From Gnetum montanum (lineage: Eukaryota > Streptophyta > Gnetopsida > Gnetales > Gnetaceae), in NCBI GenBank assembly GCA_015680685.1, contig MNCI01037953.1, positions 1,088,582 to 1,117,309 of the forward strand: a DNA stretch of 28,728 nt. Reading direction: 5' to 3'. A program made the translations under genes and the position numbers. Shown piece after piece: positions 1 through 9,177 of this stretch (the first letter of the stretch is position 1; each line of letters starts with the position of its first letter). Below the pieces are notes generated by a model that worked only from the letters and a program-made list of their open reading frames with translations, made no database searches and was not told where the DNA came from.

Positions 1-457
1 ACTCTTTGAATGTGGTTTTGTCAAGGCATTAAGGGCATGAGCCTACTTTGGGGAGGACCCACTGACATTCCTCTTTGGTGCACCAGTTAAATTCTTTCCC
101 CTAACATTTGTGCAATTAATTTTCTTTTGTTCATTTCCATCTTGACATCCATTTCATTGATGCCATAGTTGTCCCTTTCTATCTATCTTTCTTACTCCTT
201 TTCTTTCTCCATTCTAACGCTACCGGAAGTTCGTGATTAGTCATGGGGGTACGGGGCCTAATTTTTTCATTTTTCTCCTAGCCCTGACTTTTTCAATTTT
301 TTCCTAACCCCTACACCTTCGGTAGTGATCATTAATACATCCCCAGATCCCTATCAACCATACCACAACTTAGCCAATGGACTTACACCGAAGCAAGGTA
401 TTAACTACATTGAAATTCATTTACCCTTGCTAATATATGATTGTGTTGTGTGTGCAG

Positions 458-625
458 ATGGCGATCATACAACAACGGATTGGATCTGGAATAAACACTT
501 GGAATGGAGCCGTGTTGGAAGTAGCTATGCAAGGAGCAAGATCGATGGCGCGCTTACGGATGGACAATGAAAGGTGCAATCTTAGCGTTGGCAGCAGTAA
601 TACTTCTTTCTCTCTTCTCTCTTAG
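458..625 (+). CDS. Short 3' ORF of element 1 (55 codons), possibly reached by splicing
   Basis: The ATG at 458 immediately follows a splice-acceptor-like TGTGTGCAG, with a branch-point-like CTAAT whose A is 24 nt before the AG. The ORF begins MAIIQQRIG and ends SFSLLS. Element 2 has a homologous stretch at the same place (from 15055), but small indels put the two copies in different frames, so neither need be intact. An overlapping frame here (325-570) contains IWNKHLEW, matching IWRKQLEW in element 2, and may be nearer to the ancestral frame. Just after the coding stretch both copies have a pyrimidine tract ending in TAG, itself acceptor-like. Function is unknown and no domain is recognised. 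Confidence 0.3.
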   Translation: MAIIQQRIGSGINTWNGAVLEVAMQGARSMARLRMDNERCNLSVGSSNTSFSLLS

Positions 626-777
626 CTACCAACTAAGGCCTGATGTCAATGTAATAAGGTGTTCACCCTTGTTGTCATGAGCACCAGTTTTGTCAAGTCT
701 TGTAATGATGATCCGTTCACATGTCATCTCATACCTTCCCAATATTTTGTAAGGAACTTGAGAATGAGTTTTCATTT

Positions 778-788
778 AGTCATGGGGG
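778..788 (+). other. Polypurine tract of element 1
   Basis: AGTCATGGGGG lies two bases before the TGATGAG start of the LTR, where reverse transcription needs its plus-strand primer. The same motif adjoins the LTRs of the other two Athila-like elements (15422-15432 and, on the minus strand, 17350-17362), with one or two substitutions. Confidence 0.6.
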
Positions 789-892
789 TATGATGAGACG
801 TGATATCGCACGGGCCACGCGATATCGTGGCCGTTATGATATCACATCCCATGCAATATTGCCTACACGATATCGCAGTGCGCCGTCATATC

Positions 893-900
893 TATAAATA
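893..900 (+). promoter_or_regulatory. TATA box in LTR of element 1
   Basis: TATAAATA lies just downstream of the GATATC palindrome cluster. The same box with flanking AAGAGG is at 9263-9270 and 15549-15556 in element 2, and on the minus strand at 17206-17213 in element 3. This supports a conserved core promoter. Confidence 0.6.
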
Positions 901-1156
901 AGAGGCAGCTCTCCCTTGTTTCCTCATCCTAGGCTAGAAGTAGGGAAACTCTGGCAGATTGATCACTCCAAAGATAGAATATATTCCATGTGCTCGCAGT
1001 AGGCGTCCTAAAGTGAACGGATCTTTATTCAAGCAACATTGTACCTAAACACAAGTTGTGTACGGCAATAAAGACGAACTTCCTAGATAAACCTTGCAGT
1101 GCATGGAATAGGATATTATTTAATGTTATTTATTTCTTTCTCTCTTAGTAATGCGG

Positions 1157-1331
1157 AATGAGTATGACTTGATTACGAGCATTTAAGGATGTGTACGGAT
1201 AATCAAGGAACGGATGCTCATTGCACTTAGGCTAGAAACACGAAATGAGTATGACTTGATTACAAGCATTTAAGGATGTGTACGAATAATCAAGGAATCG
1301 GTTGCTCATCGCACTTAGGCTAAATTAGCTT
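1157..1331 (+). repeat. 87-bp tandem duplication inside the LTR of element 1
   Basis: Two copies with period 87 (1157-1243 and 1244-1331), each starting AATGAGTATGACTTGATTAC and ending near CACTTAGGCTA, differing at a few bases. The LTRs of element 2 have only a short, divergent sequence here, so the duplication arose in the element 1 lineage, downstream of the poly(A) signal. Confidence 0.85.
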
Positions 1332-1762
1332 TCTCAACCTTTTCCTCCTAGTTTAGTGCCTTAGTACGACCACTTCGAGCACGTGCGTTACACGTGGTGA
1401 TCCTAGCAGCAATTAGCATTTGGTAGCCACAGTTGCATCAGTTTAGGGTGTGTACAGTAAGTGGGAATGAATGTTAACACTAGGTAATTTAGACTTAGTT
1501 CATTAGTTAGAGTTAGTAATTAGTTTCTCTACCCTTCACCTTGTTAGCATAGGAGACATAAAACATAAAAGACCATAAAAATCATATACCTCAGAATTAC
1601 TTAACCATACACTGTGACAACTACAAGTCTGGGAAGACAACGAATGATTAACCCTAAGTGTTCCATGGGGCGTGTAGGCACTTAGTTTGCAGAGTTCGAC
1701 CGGATCGCGTGTGCTACATTCGTTTCATATGGTTGAGTGTAGGGGTACCTCGCCACTCATCA

Positions 1763-1934
1763 AGGAGTCAAGAATAATTTTCAATTTTAGAGAAAAATTG
1801 AAGTGAAGCAAAGTTGACTTTTATCCTAAACTTCTTTTGGTCTTTTTATCGATAAGTTGCATGATTGGATGTGTATAGGAAACCATATGCATGCTATTAG
1901 GATAGGATCCCACACAATAAATCTACTTTTTTCT
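1763..1934. other. AT-rich spacer between element 1 and the LINE remnant
   Basis: No coding frame, RNA gene or clear repeat is seen. It marks the right flank of the element 1 insertion. Confidence 0.5.
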
Positions 1935-1938
1935 ATAG

Positions 1939-2540
1939 ATGATGCCACCTTTATTTCTACCACTTAGAAAGATGTGAAAAAGGTGTTACAAACTCTAGAA
2001 AATTTTTGTTTCTATTTTAGCCTAAATTGTAATGTGGAGAAAATAAAAATAATGATATGAGGTACAAGAAATGCAAATTATAATTTTAAATTTGAGACAT
2101 CAAATATAGAAATAGTGAGCTCCTTTAGATGCTATAGATGGGATTAATGTGTTAATGATAAAATCGTAAGAGGAATTAAGACTCTATATACAATTAAAAA
2201 TAAATGCAAAACATTAGGATTATGGGCATGAAAGGCTAGAAAATAGATTTTTCATGCTATTATTTAGCCTACAATGTTGTATAGTTGTGCTACATGAGGA
2301 TGAATCCTTGATGGAAAATTTTTTCCAAATGGTGCAATATGTATATATTAGATGAATTATAGGTGAAGGCACAAATGCCTTATCCTATGTTACTTTTAGA
2401 GTTTGAGTAACTCCCCTTAGAAGGTAAACCTCTACTTATTCATTAGCTACATTTAAAGATTAGTAAAAACTGAACAAACTAAAATTTCTAAAGCAATTCT
2501 TGAAGACACAAAAGAGCAAAGATGATATTCACAGGTGATA
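1939..2540 (+). pseudogene. Decayed LINE reverse transcriptase fragment
   Basis: The conceptual translation from about 1939 reads IDDATFISTT, a fit to the [F/Y]xDD catalytic box of non-LTR reverse transcriptases. It is followed by KDVKKVLQTLENFC, then NCNVEKIKIMI, which resembles the NxxKTK motif after the catalytic box in LINEs, and then NIEIVSSFR, which resembles the usual VxxFxYLG motif. A later part reads IIPTMLYSCAT-like sequence with stops. Several stops fit TGG or CAG turned into TGA or TAG, and at least one frame change is needed. Endonuclease and the N-terminal part are absent, as expected for a 5'-truncated, long-dead LINE copy. The exact LINE clade cannot be told. Confidence 0.6.
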
Positions 2541-2544
2541 CCAT

Positions 2545-3316
2545 AGTTAAAAACATGAAATATCTTATTATAGGTAGCACAAAATAATCTTAAGTACATA
2601 CAAAAGTTAGTTTTAAAAAAAAGTATTGTAAAAGATATGGTTAAATTTAAAAGGTAAAAAAAATTTTGCTTTGAGCAACTTAATCATCAAACTTTATTTG
2701 AGTTCACATTAACTTAGGATAGAAAGTAGTAGATGAATTAATGTCCCAAGATGAGCCCCATGTAGGTTATGTGGGTCAAAACCTCTTGAGGATGAGCATA
2801 ATCTATTTTTATTGCATAAGTAGTGCTTTGTCACTTCATTGAATATATATTTATTTTCTACAAAATGAAGATAATATAAATGTTTTTTTTTTTCAATTAC
2901 AGCGCGGACTTTATAACTCTCCACTTTCTGCTCATCTTACTTTATTCAACATCATTTAAAAGAAATGGTGGACAGTGTTATGCCCAGCTAAACTGCCGCG
3001 TCAACCGATTCATCCGTGTCAGATGAATACGACAGGAATGGCAAAGCGTCTTGTTCCAGATTCTACTTGTCTAAGACTCTTAAGTCATGCATGAAAGTGG
3101 ACGATGGCTTATGACACAAGAAACAATTATATTTGTCAGTTTTATTGAAGATGACAAATGAAACGATGACAATAATGGTTGTTGGGGTTGACATTCTACA
3201 TAATGAAAAACACTCCCAAAATGGGGCAATAGTAAGGAATAATAAGGAACAACAAATGAAGAAATGCGTGACCAACAAACAATGAATGGATACATGATGG
3301 ATAATCACAGTGGTTA
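2545..3316. other. Intergenic sequence and 3' flank of the phospholipase gene
   Basis: AT-rich, with no supported coding frame. A minus-strand AATAAA (3141-3146) lies about 171 nt past the phospholipase stop codon and is a reasonable poly(A) signal for that transcript. The rest shows nothing recognisable. Confidence 0.5.
3141..3146 (-). terminator. Candidate poly(A) signal of the phospholipase gene
   Basis: AATAAA on the minus strand, about 171 nt downstream of the TAA stop at 3319-3317. Plant poly(A) signals are loose, so this is only a candidate. Confidence 0.3.
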
Positions 3317-5862
3317 TTATTCGTTATTACTTTTGCAAGCAACACAGGCGAGGGCATTCTCGAAGAAGCTTTTAATGGCGGGATCTCTGTGTTTCTTGTA
3401 GGGAGGAATCATGATGTGCGAGTCATCTTCTCCTCTTTCAAGAGCCTGCTGACCATACTCAAAAAACCTTTTCAATGCACGGTCAACAAGAGCACGTGCC
3501 TCCTTCACGTTAATTTTCTCACATAGTTCATCTGCAGCATCACAGGCATTTGGCTTGATTTCTCCACCCAGCTGAGCTCCCAGCGAAACAAGATCCTTCT
3601 GAAAATCATTCAGTACCGCTTTCTCCTTTGCAGCAGTTTTTCGCAGCTTGGTTGGAGTAGGCAGGGTTTCTGATTATCAAAGAAATTAAGGGAGTTCAGA
3701 TTCAGAAATGCTGCTTTGAAACAGACAATAAGTCTATAATTAGCGAGAAGTTTGGTGGCGAATTATTTTGAGTTGGGCACGTTACCAGGGCAATCCGTTC
3801 TGGGATTGTCAAGAACAGTCAGAATGTGATCGAAAGTGCCCGCCCATGCATCTCTCTTTGTCAAGAAATCTGACTTGAGATTCAGGAGTTTCTTCACGGT
3901 TGCAGGAATGGAGGAATGCTCGTACTGAGATGAAGGATAAGGACCAGGTGGAGTATGCACCACTGCAACAGCGGAAACTACACGTCAAGAAATTCTCGAG
4001 CCATCTGACTCAAATTATCCAACATCTGAAATTAACTTCCTTAAATCATACAAAATCTAGTCAACCTCAACAGCAGCTATAGGATAACCATCGTCCACCA
4101 ACTTGAAATCTGTGAGATCAGTGCCTACGGCTTAGTACCTAAATCATGGATCTTCGAAAATTTAAAATGATAATTCACCGCTACCCAACCAAGAAAGCCA
4201 TGATCCAGGAACTCGATTTCTGTAAAACCAATACCCACTACCGGATGTCATGTATACCTGATTCCAAATACTCAAAGAGTAGAAACTGACTTCTACCAAG
4301 AACAGGAAAAGCATGACTTAGTAACTGCTTCGAAATTGAATCAATAAACCAATCAGGACAAGATGAAGAAGCTCACATTTAGTTGATATTCTAAGCTGTG
4401 AACAGGTTTCAACACCTTACACCTACCTTACCTATCTAACTGAAGTGCTTATGAACACATCTCTTATCATTTCTTATCTTAGCTTGTACCGTAAATATTG
4501 CATTATCTTGTAACGTAAGTATTCAATTTATTCCGACCAAAATAGATTACAGCCTATAAAAGGACAACAACAAATATTACATAACATTACAGAATTTCGA
4601 CGATATTTGATTTGATTTTACAGAATTTGAGTTCTATGGCTCTGAATCATTCAATCAAATATTATAAGAGTGGCTAACAACAAAACTGAATTACGAACAG
4701 TGACGTGATGACCGAGGGGTTTGAATTATCAGAGAGCTAGTGCAGTGCATGGAAAACAAAGTTTGCGTAAGGAGAAAACAGGGCTATACCACAGGTTTGC
4801 TCAGAAAATTTAAAAACATAAACAGAACATTAATCAGTAGTTACCTGTTCCTTTCTGAATCCATGGAGAAATCATGATGGTAGGCACCCTCACACCTAAC
4901 CTGTCAAACTTGAACTTGTAAGGATCTTCACCAACAATATCATCAGGGCTAGGAACATCCTTGACAGGAGTTGGAACATGGTCATAAAATCCACCATGCT
5001 CATCATAAGTAATAATAAACAACATGTGCTCCCATTGAGGACTGGACCTGAGAGTTTCATAAACCTCCTTCACAAACTTCTGCCCCTCTGCAACATCATG
5101 GGAGGGGTGGTCATCATTCCCTGGAAGAATCTTTAAATCAAAGTACCTCTGCTCCACCACAACGTACTCAGGTAATTTTCCCTTCTTGGCATCATTCTTG
5201 AAATGCAGATCATACTGATGAAATTTGCTCAGGTACTTCAGTCTCCTTAGGTTCCTGTAGAACAGAGTGCTGGGTGGGTACTGGTAATAAATCCCAAAAT
5301 CAAGCCCTGATTCATGTACACACTCAAATATGGTCTTCTGGGGGTAGCCCAGCAGGAGTTTCAGGGTGTTGTTGCTGGTTGCTCCATGAGAAGTTGCAGA
5401 ATGAACATACAGCCTGTTGGGTTGTGTGGCAGCAGGAACAGAAGCAAACCAGTGATCAAAAACTGCAAATTCAGACACCAAAGCCTTGTAAACAGGAATT
5501 GCATCAGGCTTGAATCCATCCATCACATTTTCTGACATGCCCTTCTTAACGCTTTCTGCATTCTGTGCAAACCCATTCATTGGAGGAGGATCAGGGTACT
5601 CCTTTATGTCTGCATTTTTACCAAAAACTTGCTCTCTGATGGCCTGAAAAGAGTGGCCAGGATCAGGATCCACATACTGTGAATTGTTCTTGAAATAAAT
5701 CTTTTCCGAATTTGGATCTGTGGTGGATATGGGATTCCACTCTTGCCCTGTGACTCCCGCAATTTCAGAATTCAGAGAATTCATCCATCCCAGCATGTGA
5801 TCAAACGACCTATTCTCCATCACCAAAACTACGATAGTTTTGATTCTGCCTTCAATAGCCAT
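3317..5862 (-). CDS. Non-specific phospholipase C, NPC3/4/5-type (three exons)
   Basis: NPC enzymes hydrolyse phosphatidylcholine and related lipids to diacylglycerol and the phospho-headgroup, in membrane remodelling and stress signalling. The exons are 5862-4845, 3962-3786 and 3669-3317, with GT/AG introns that keep phase; the product is 515 residues, close to the usual 510-540. Phosphoesterase-family motifs in order: [11 protein letters not shown] (16-26), [15 protein letters not shown] (146-160), NDDHPSHD (249-256), [13 protein letters not shown] (285-297), GVRVP (323-327), ISPW (331-334), [11 protein letters not shown] (354-364) and [10 protein letters not shown] (375-384). The start at 5862 is chosen because the family-like sequence begins there; an in-frame ATG at 6000 would add 46 residues unlike the family. 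No signal peptide is visible, as in the NPC3/4/5 group and unlike NPC1, 2 and 6. The C-terminus holds two cysteines (507, 510), a possible acylation site. Frame and motifs are undamaged, in contrast to the decayed elements around it. Confidence 0.93.
3670..3785 (-). other. Intron 2 of the phospholipase C gene
   Basis: 116 bp. The donor is CCTG|GTAAC and the acceptor ATCAG|AAACCC. Joining creates the split codon GAA (Glu399) and gives DCPETLPTP, which agrees with NPC family sequence at this point. Confidence 0.85.
3963..4844 (-). other. Intron 1 of the phospholipase C gene
   Basis: 882 bp. The donor is GGAACAG|GTAACTAC and the acceptor TGTTGCAG|TGGTGC. Joining creates a split valine codon (340) and continues from ISPWIQKGT into VVHTPPGP, as expected for the family. 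No transposon or ORF is recognised inside. Confidence 0.88.
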
Positions 5863-6526
5863 CTGATCGATGAATACCCCGTACCAGTTGGATCTGGTTG
5901 ATGAAGATGAACAACGAATTTCACAGATCAAATCGATGGATACTTGATTGAGCAATATTACGATTTGATTAGACGAGTATGAATGCTGGCAACCATACAA
6001 CGTCTTGCAGAAATATACCGCACACAGATCTTGAATTTACGTATGAATATGGATAAAGAATTAGATGAGCTGTTAAGGGATTCCTTGATGTATTGGCTCA
6101 AGCAACCGATGAGGCATCAGAAACGGCACATTCCAAGCATATTCCTTGTCGGTGAATAATTCCAGGCTGGTCCTATAATCAAATAATTAAATGCCAAATA
6201 TGTCTGCAGAAGGATATTGCTTCATTTCACACTACTGCAAATTTTTCTTGTTTTAAAAGGTGACGAGGAGTGGACGGCCTTTGTCCTCATTGTTCATCAT
6301 GGAAGACGTATCGAAGTTACCGGTTGCGTGAATTGCCAGGTTTGAGATAAATTTGGTTTTTATGGGCACCCGTGTGTTCAATTTCGTGGCAGCTTACAAG
6401 TTCATTTACCAGTTTTGATCACCATCGTACCCAGCAATTTCTGAGCAACAACTTTAATCGAAGATCTATGACATAATTAATCAACAATTTGTCCTTTCAA
6501 ACTCGTCGATATTATGTTTTTTTTTT
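5863..6526 (-). promoter_or_regulatory. 5' leader and proximal promoter region of the phospholipase C gene
   Basis: No other gene lies here. A GCATATTC at 6137-6144 fits the P1BS consensus GNATATNC. A minus-strand GGTATATTT near 6011-6019 could serve as a TATA-like element. The transcription start cannot be fixed from sequence. A GC-rich repeat block begins about 100 bp beyond this region. Confidence 0.4.
6137..6144. promoter_or_regulatory. P1BS-like site (GNATATNC) upstream of the phospholipase C gene
   Basis: GCATATTC matches the binding consensus of PHR1-type phosphate-starvation regulators, about 275 bp upstream of the ATG. I found no second match between 5863 and 6880. Some NPC genes (NPC4 in Arabidopsis) are known to be phosphate-starvation induced, which makes the site plausible. 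An 8-bp motif with two free positions can easily occur by chance in AT-rich DNA. Confidence 0.35.
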
Positions 6527-6626
6527 TAAAATAAGGTTTTAAAGGTAGAGCCTCCCGGTATTTGAAACGTGCGGCAGGTACAACAGGGAAAGGATAGTTG
6601 ATCTGTAAGAACATACATTGTCCCAA

Positions 6627-6728
6627 AACGTTGTTCAGCACCCCAAGAGTTTCTCAAGACACAAAAGTTTCCCAGAGAACGTTGTTCAGCACCCCAAGAG
6701 TTTCCCAAGACACAAGGAGAGGAGGACC
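6627..6728 (+). repeat. 51-bp tandem duplication
   Basis: Two copies with period 51, both containing AACGTTGTTCAGCACCCCAA and then GAGTTTC[T/C]CAAGACACAA. It lies at the left side of a GC-rich island about 0.8 kb upstream of the phospholipase start codon. Confidence 0.85.
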
Positions 6729-6737
6729 CCTTGTGCC

Positions 6738-6758
6738 CCCACGGCCCGGAACCGTGGG
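6738..6758. repeat. GC-rich inverted repeat, 7-bp arms
   Basis: CCCACGG (6738-6744) and CCGTGGG (6752-6758) around a 7-nt loop. It directly precedes a second, longer hairpin. Confidence 0.7.
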
Positions 6759-6762
6759 CGGG

Positions 6763-6795
6763 GAGGTAGCAGGCTTCCAGCAACCCTGCTACCTC
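6763..6795. repeat. Inverted repeat, perfect 11-bp arms
   Basis: GAGGTAGCAGG (6763-6773) and CCTGCTACCTC (6785-6795) around an 11-nt loop. No T-run or RNA-gene context is seen. It could be part of an unrecognised small repeat or a structured transcript. Confidence 0.75.
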
Positions 6796-6896
6796 TCTCA
6801 CATGATCACCTTATTTTCGTTGCAATCCCATCATTTCAGGTGATGTATACCAAGGTGGACTTTTGGTATAACACGTGATCCTTCGAAATAATTGCG

Positions 6897-7002
6897 TGTT
6901 TGAAACTTGCACTTTTATGCTTTCTCATTATTTAATGAATCAGCGAGTCTGTTTGAAACTTGCACTTCTATGCTTTCTCATTGCTTAATGAATCAGCGAG
7001 TA
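6897..7002 (+). repeat. 53-bp tandem duplication
   Basis: Two adjacent copies (6897-6949 and 6950-7002) starting TGTTTGAAACTTGCACTT and ending AATCAGCGAGT, differing at three or four bases. The period is close to, but not the same as, the 51-bp duplication 200 bp to the left, and the sequences are unrelated. Confidence 0.85.
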
Positions 7003-8277
7003 AGCCATTGCTTCTAGAGCGTAGGCCTGGCTTACGAGGTAGAGCATGTCCATTGGATTCTAATGAATATGCTACGATACGGGTTATAATGGAAAAAGAG
7101 AATCCGTAAAAGGTGTTGAAATCTTTAATATGAGGGTTTGGTACATTAGATCTTTATATTGTTACGTACATTGGATCCTTATGAGCCCTTTTTAGAAAGG
7201 GCCAAGGTACCTATCATTCATAAAAAAAGGAATGGTAAAGGATGCTTGAACTTCTAAAACTTTTATAGGAGGCTCACATAATGTTAGGTATGTTAAGTCT
7301 CTCAATCAATTGCCTATTTTGTGAGCCCTTTTTGTCAAATCTCCTTGCTATGAATCTCTCTTTTATTTTTTTAGTCTATTCCAATTTTCCTTTTTCCTCC
7401 ATTTCAAAAGCTAATGCTTTGTTGGTCTTGCATATGAACCCAAAATTGATGTGCTATGTCATTTTCGTCAATTCTACTAGGTAGCACTAGGTTATAAATT
7501 TTTTAAAAAAAAATTGAAAGGAATTTTCAAACTAATCTAATAGATCCAATGGGTCTCAATGGGTATAAGTAAAAATTTTAATTTTAGTTTGAATAAATTG
7601 ATGCTTATCACTTCTCTTAGCATCAATTTCGTTAGCCTTAATTTCACCATAAATGTTACTTCACTCAACTTTGTTTTCCCTAGTATTAATATTTAGCTTT
7701 TCTTCAAGTGATCTCATTTCTTCTTTTTCCTTTCTATTTGCCTCTGTTAGTTATAGAAACTGACATTCATTTGTCTTTTCCAAATTGACATTGTATCAAT
7801 TCCACTACAATTCTTTTATTGAAATTAGCCATCACATCCTCCCACATATTGTTTCTCTATCATTAACATTAGTTTTGTAGATACTAACGCTACTTTTCTA
7901 TCTTTTTTAATCTGGTAGAAGTGGATATTACATGTATTATTTTTTTTTACGATTTATTGTCTAATCTCTCTTTATATCTAACCTTGCTTTTGGAGTGCTT
8001 TTGGATCACATCTTTAAATGTGCAACTACATTGAGTTTGTCCCATTTAAGTAGCTTTAGCATGATTTCAATAGGATCTAGTTTTTGAGTGGATGCTAACC
8101 ATCTAAAGCAATGCAAGTACAATACCTAGGTAACTCATTTGAAAGAACTACCATGTCATGTATGCTAGGCGACAAGACTTTATCATTGATTTTATATAGG
8201 ATAAACTTAGATGGATGACAACCTATGAAATTGCTCATGAGTAAACACTATTTTTTCCCAACATTGATGCATCTATT
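7003..8277. other. AT-rich intergenic DNA
   Basis: Only short chance frames are present. No domain, RNA gene or LTR structure is recognised. Poly-T-rich tracts are frequent. Confidence 0.5.
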
Positions 8278-8475
8278 AAGTTGACAAAGAAAAAGCAAAG
8301 GAACTTTTTGAATTTATGAACCAGTCAAAGGTTCTTCAAGCTCTTAATGTGAATAAAGAGCATACTTTTCCAATTGGACATTTTCACATCACTACTTTCC
8401 ATGGCAATGGTGATTTTTTTATTCATGATAAATCTGATAAGCATGTTTGTGTGAATGAAAAATTCCTATCTTAGA
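8278..8475 (+). pseudogene. Unrecognised coding-like remnant
   Basis: A frame open from just after a TAA near 8278 to the TAG near 8473 reads DKEKAKELFEFMNQSKVLQ, then VNKEHTFPIGHFHITTFHG and GDFFIHDKSDKHV. The mix of charged and aromatic residues looks more protein-like than the surrounding AT-rich frames. There is no in-frame ATG at its beginning and I recognise no family. It may be a fragment of a transposon protein or a dead gene exon, or chance. Confidence 0.25.
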
Positions 8476-9177
8476 GGTTCTTTTCTTTAGAGTTAATCCT
8501 TAAATATCATCTAATCAAAGATTCAACCTAATAGTTATTGATCTACTTAGTTCTTCATATGTACACAGTAAACTTCTTCCATCCTCTCATTGTCTAATCT
8601 TATTTTTCTTTTTTTCCTATTCCATTTACTAATATATGGTCATCTTTTCATTATGTCCCATCCTACATGCTATTTCTCCTTGATAATAATATTTCTTCCC
8701 TATTCAAGCATAGTTTTTCTTCTTTTCCTTTAGTATTTACTAGAACTACTTTACTATTTGCTTCTCCTCTTACATAGTGTATGCCTTTAACACTTTATCT
8801 ATATTTCCCAATTGTTCCAACAATACGCCTTTCTTTTATCCCTACGATTCATCTTATTCTTGTTCCTTTTGTCCCTTCTATTTCTAATATTTCTCAAAAT
8901 ATCTTTTTTGCCACAAATTACCTATCTACAATTGTTCTTTCTATACCTCATCAATTACTCTTCTTGCTTCATGATCTTTTCAATAAAGCATGAATGGCTT
9001 AAGATGAAGCAAAGAAAGCAATTGCACTTAATACTAATGCTCCTTAAGCTTCGTTGGCTTAAATTAGATGTTTACTAAGTCAATTCCACTATTAGTTCTA
9101 GTTGAAACACTTTATAAAATGTGTCCCTCTCCCTAACTTTGTTAAATATAGTAAAGAGGATGATTCTACAAACCATG
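8476..9177. other. Pyrimidine-rich intergenic flank of element 2
   Basis: Pyrimidine-rich, with hydrophobic-looking chance frames (8781-9078) that stem from T-rich composition. Nothing recognised. The last five bases, CCATG (9173-9177), form the probable left target-site copy of element 2. Confidence 0.5.

Larger units (their letters stand above)
1..790 (+). mobile_element. 3' internal region of Athila-like LTR element 1, cut by the window edge
   Basis: This stretch precedes the LTR at 791 and matches the 3' non-coding region of the complete element further right: positions 1-60 align with about 14646-14704 with only scattered substitutions. It holds two purine-rich AGTCATGGGGG motifs (239-249 and 778-788). 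The second touches the LTR and is the likely polypurine tract that primes plus-strand DNA synthesis. A short ORF at 458-625 sits between the two motifs. The body of the element (gag and anything else) lies left of the window, so its coding content is unknown. The lineage call is inferred from similarity to the element at 9178-16258. Confidence 0.8.
791..1762 (+). repeat. 3' LTR of Athila-like element 1
   Basis: The LTR is 972 bp, begins TGATGAG and ends CTCATCA, a 7-bp terminal inverted repeat shared with the LTRs of element 2. The U3 part carries four GATATC palindromes (802, 821, 838, 869). A TATA box TATAAATA is at 893-900 and a poly(A) signal AATAAA at 1067-1072, so U3, R and U5 can be placed. 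It is longer than the LTRs of element 2 mainly because of an 87-bp tandem duplication at 1157-1331. The 5' partner LTR is outside the window, so target-site duplication cannot be checked; the flank after the LTR starts AGGAG. Confidence 0.88.

Noticed and set aside
5274-5535. Plus-strand ORFs within the phospholipase first exon
   Set aside because: They are opposite-strand shadows of a conserved, intact coding exon.
5863-6000. 46-residue N-terminal extension of the phospholipase from an upstream in-frame ATG
   Set aside because: The extra residues have no family resemblance and no convincing signal peptide; the conserved protein begins at the ATG at 5862.
6763-6795. microRNA precursor
   Set aside because: The arms are only 11 bp, too short for a plant microRNA duplex.
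8781-9078. Hydrophobic ORFs resembling membrane proteins
   Set aside because: The sequence is T-rich, so Phe, Leu and Ile runs are expected by chance; no supporting features.
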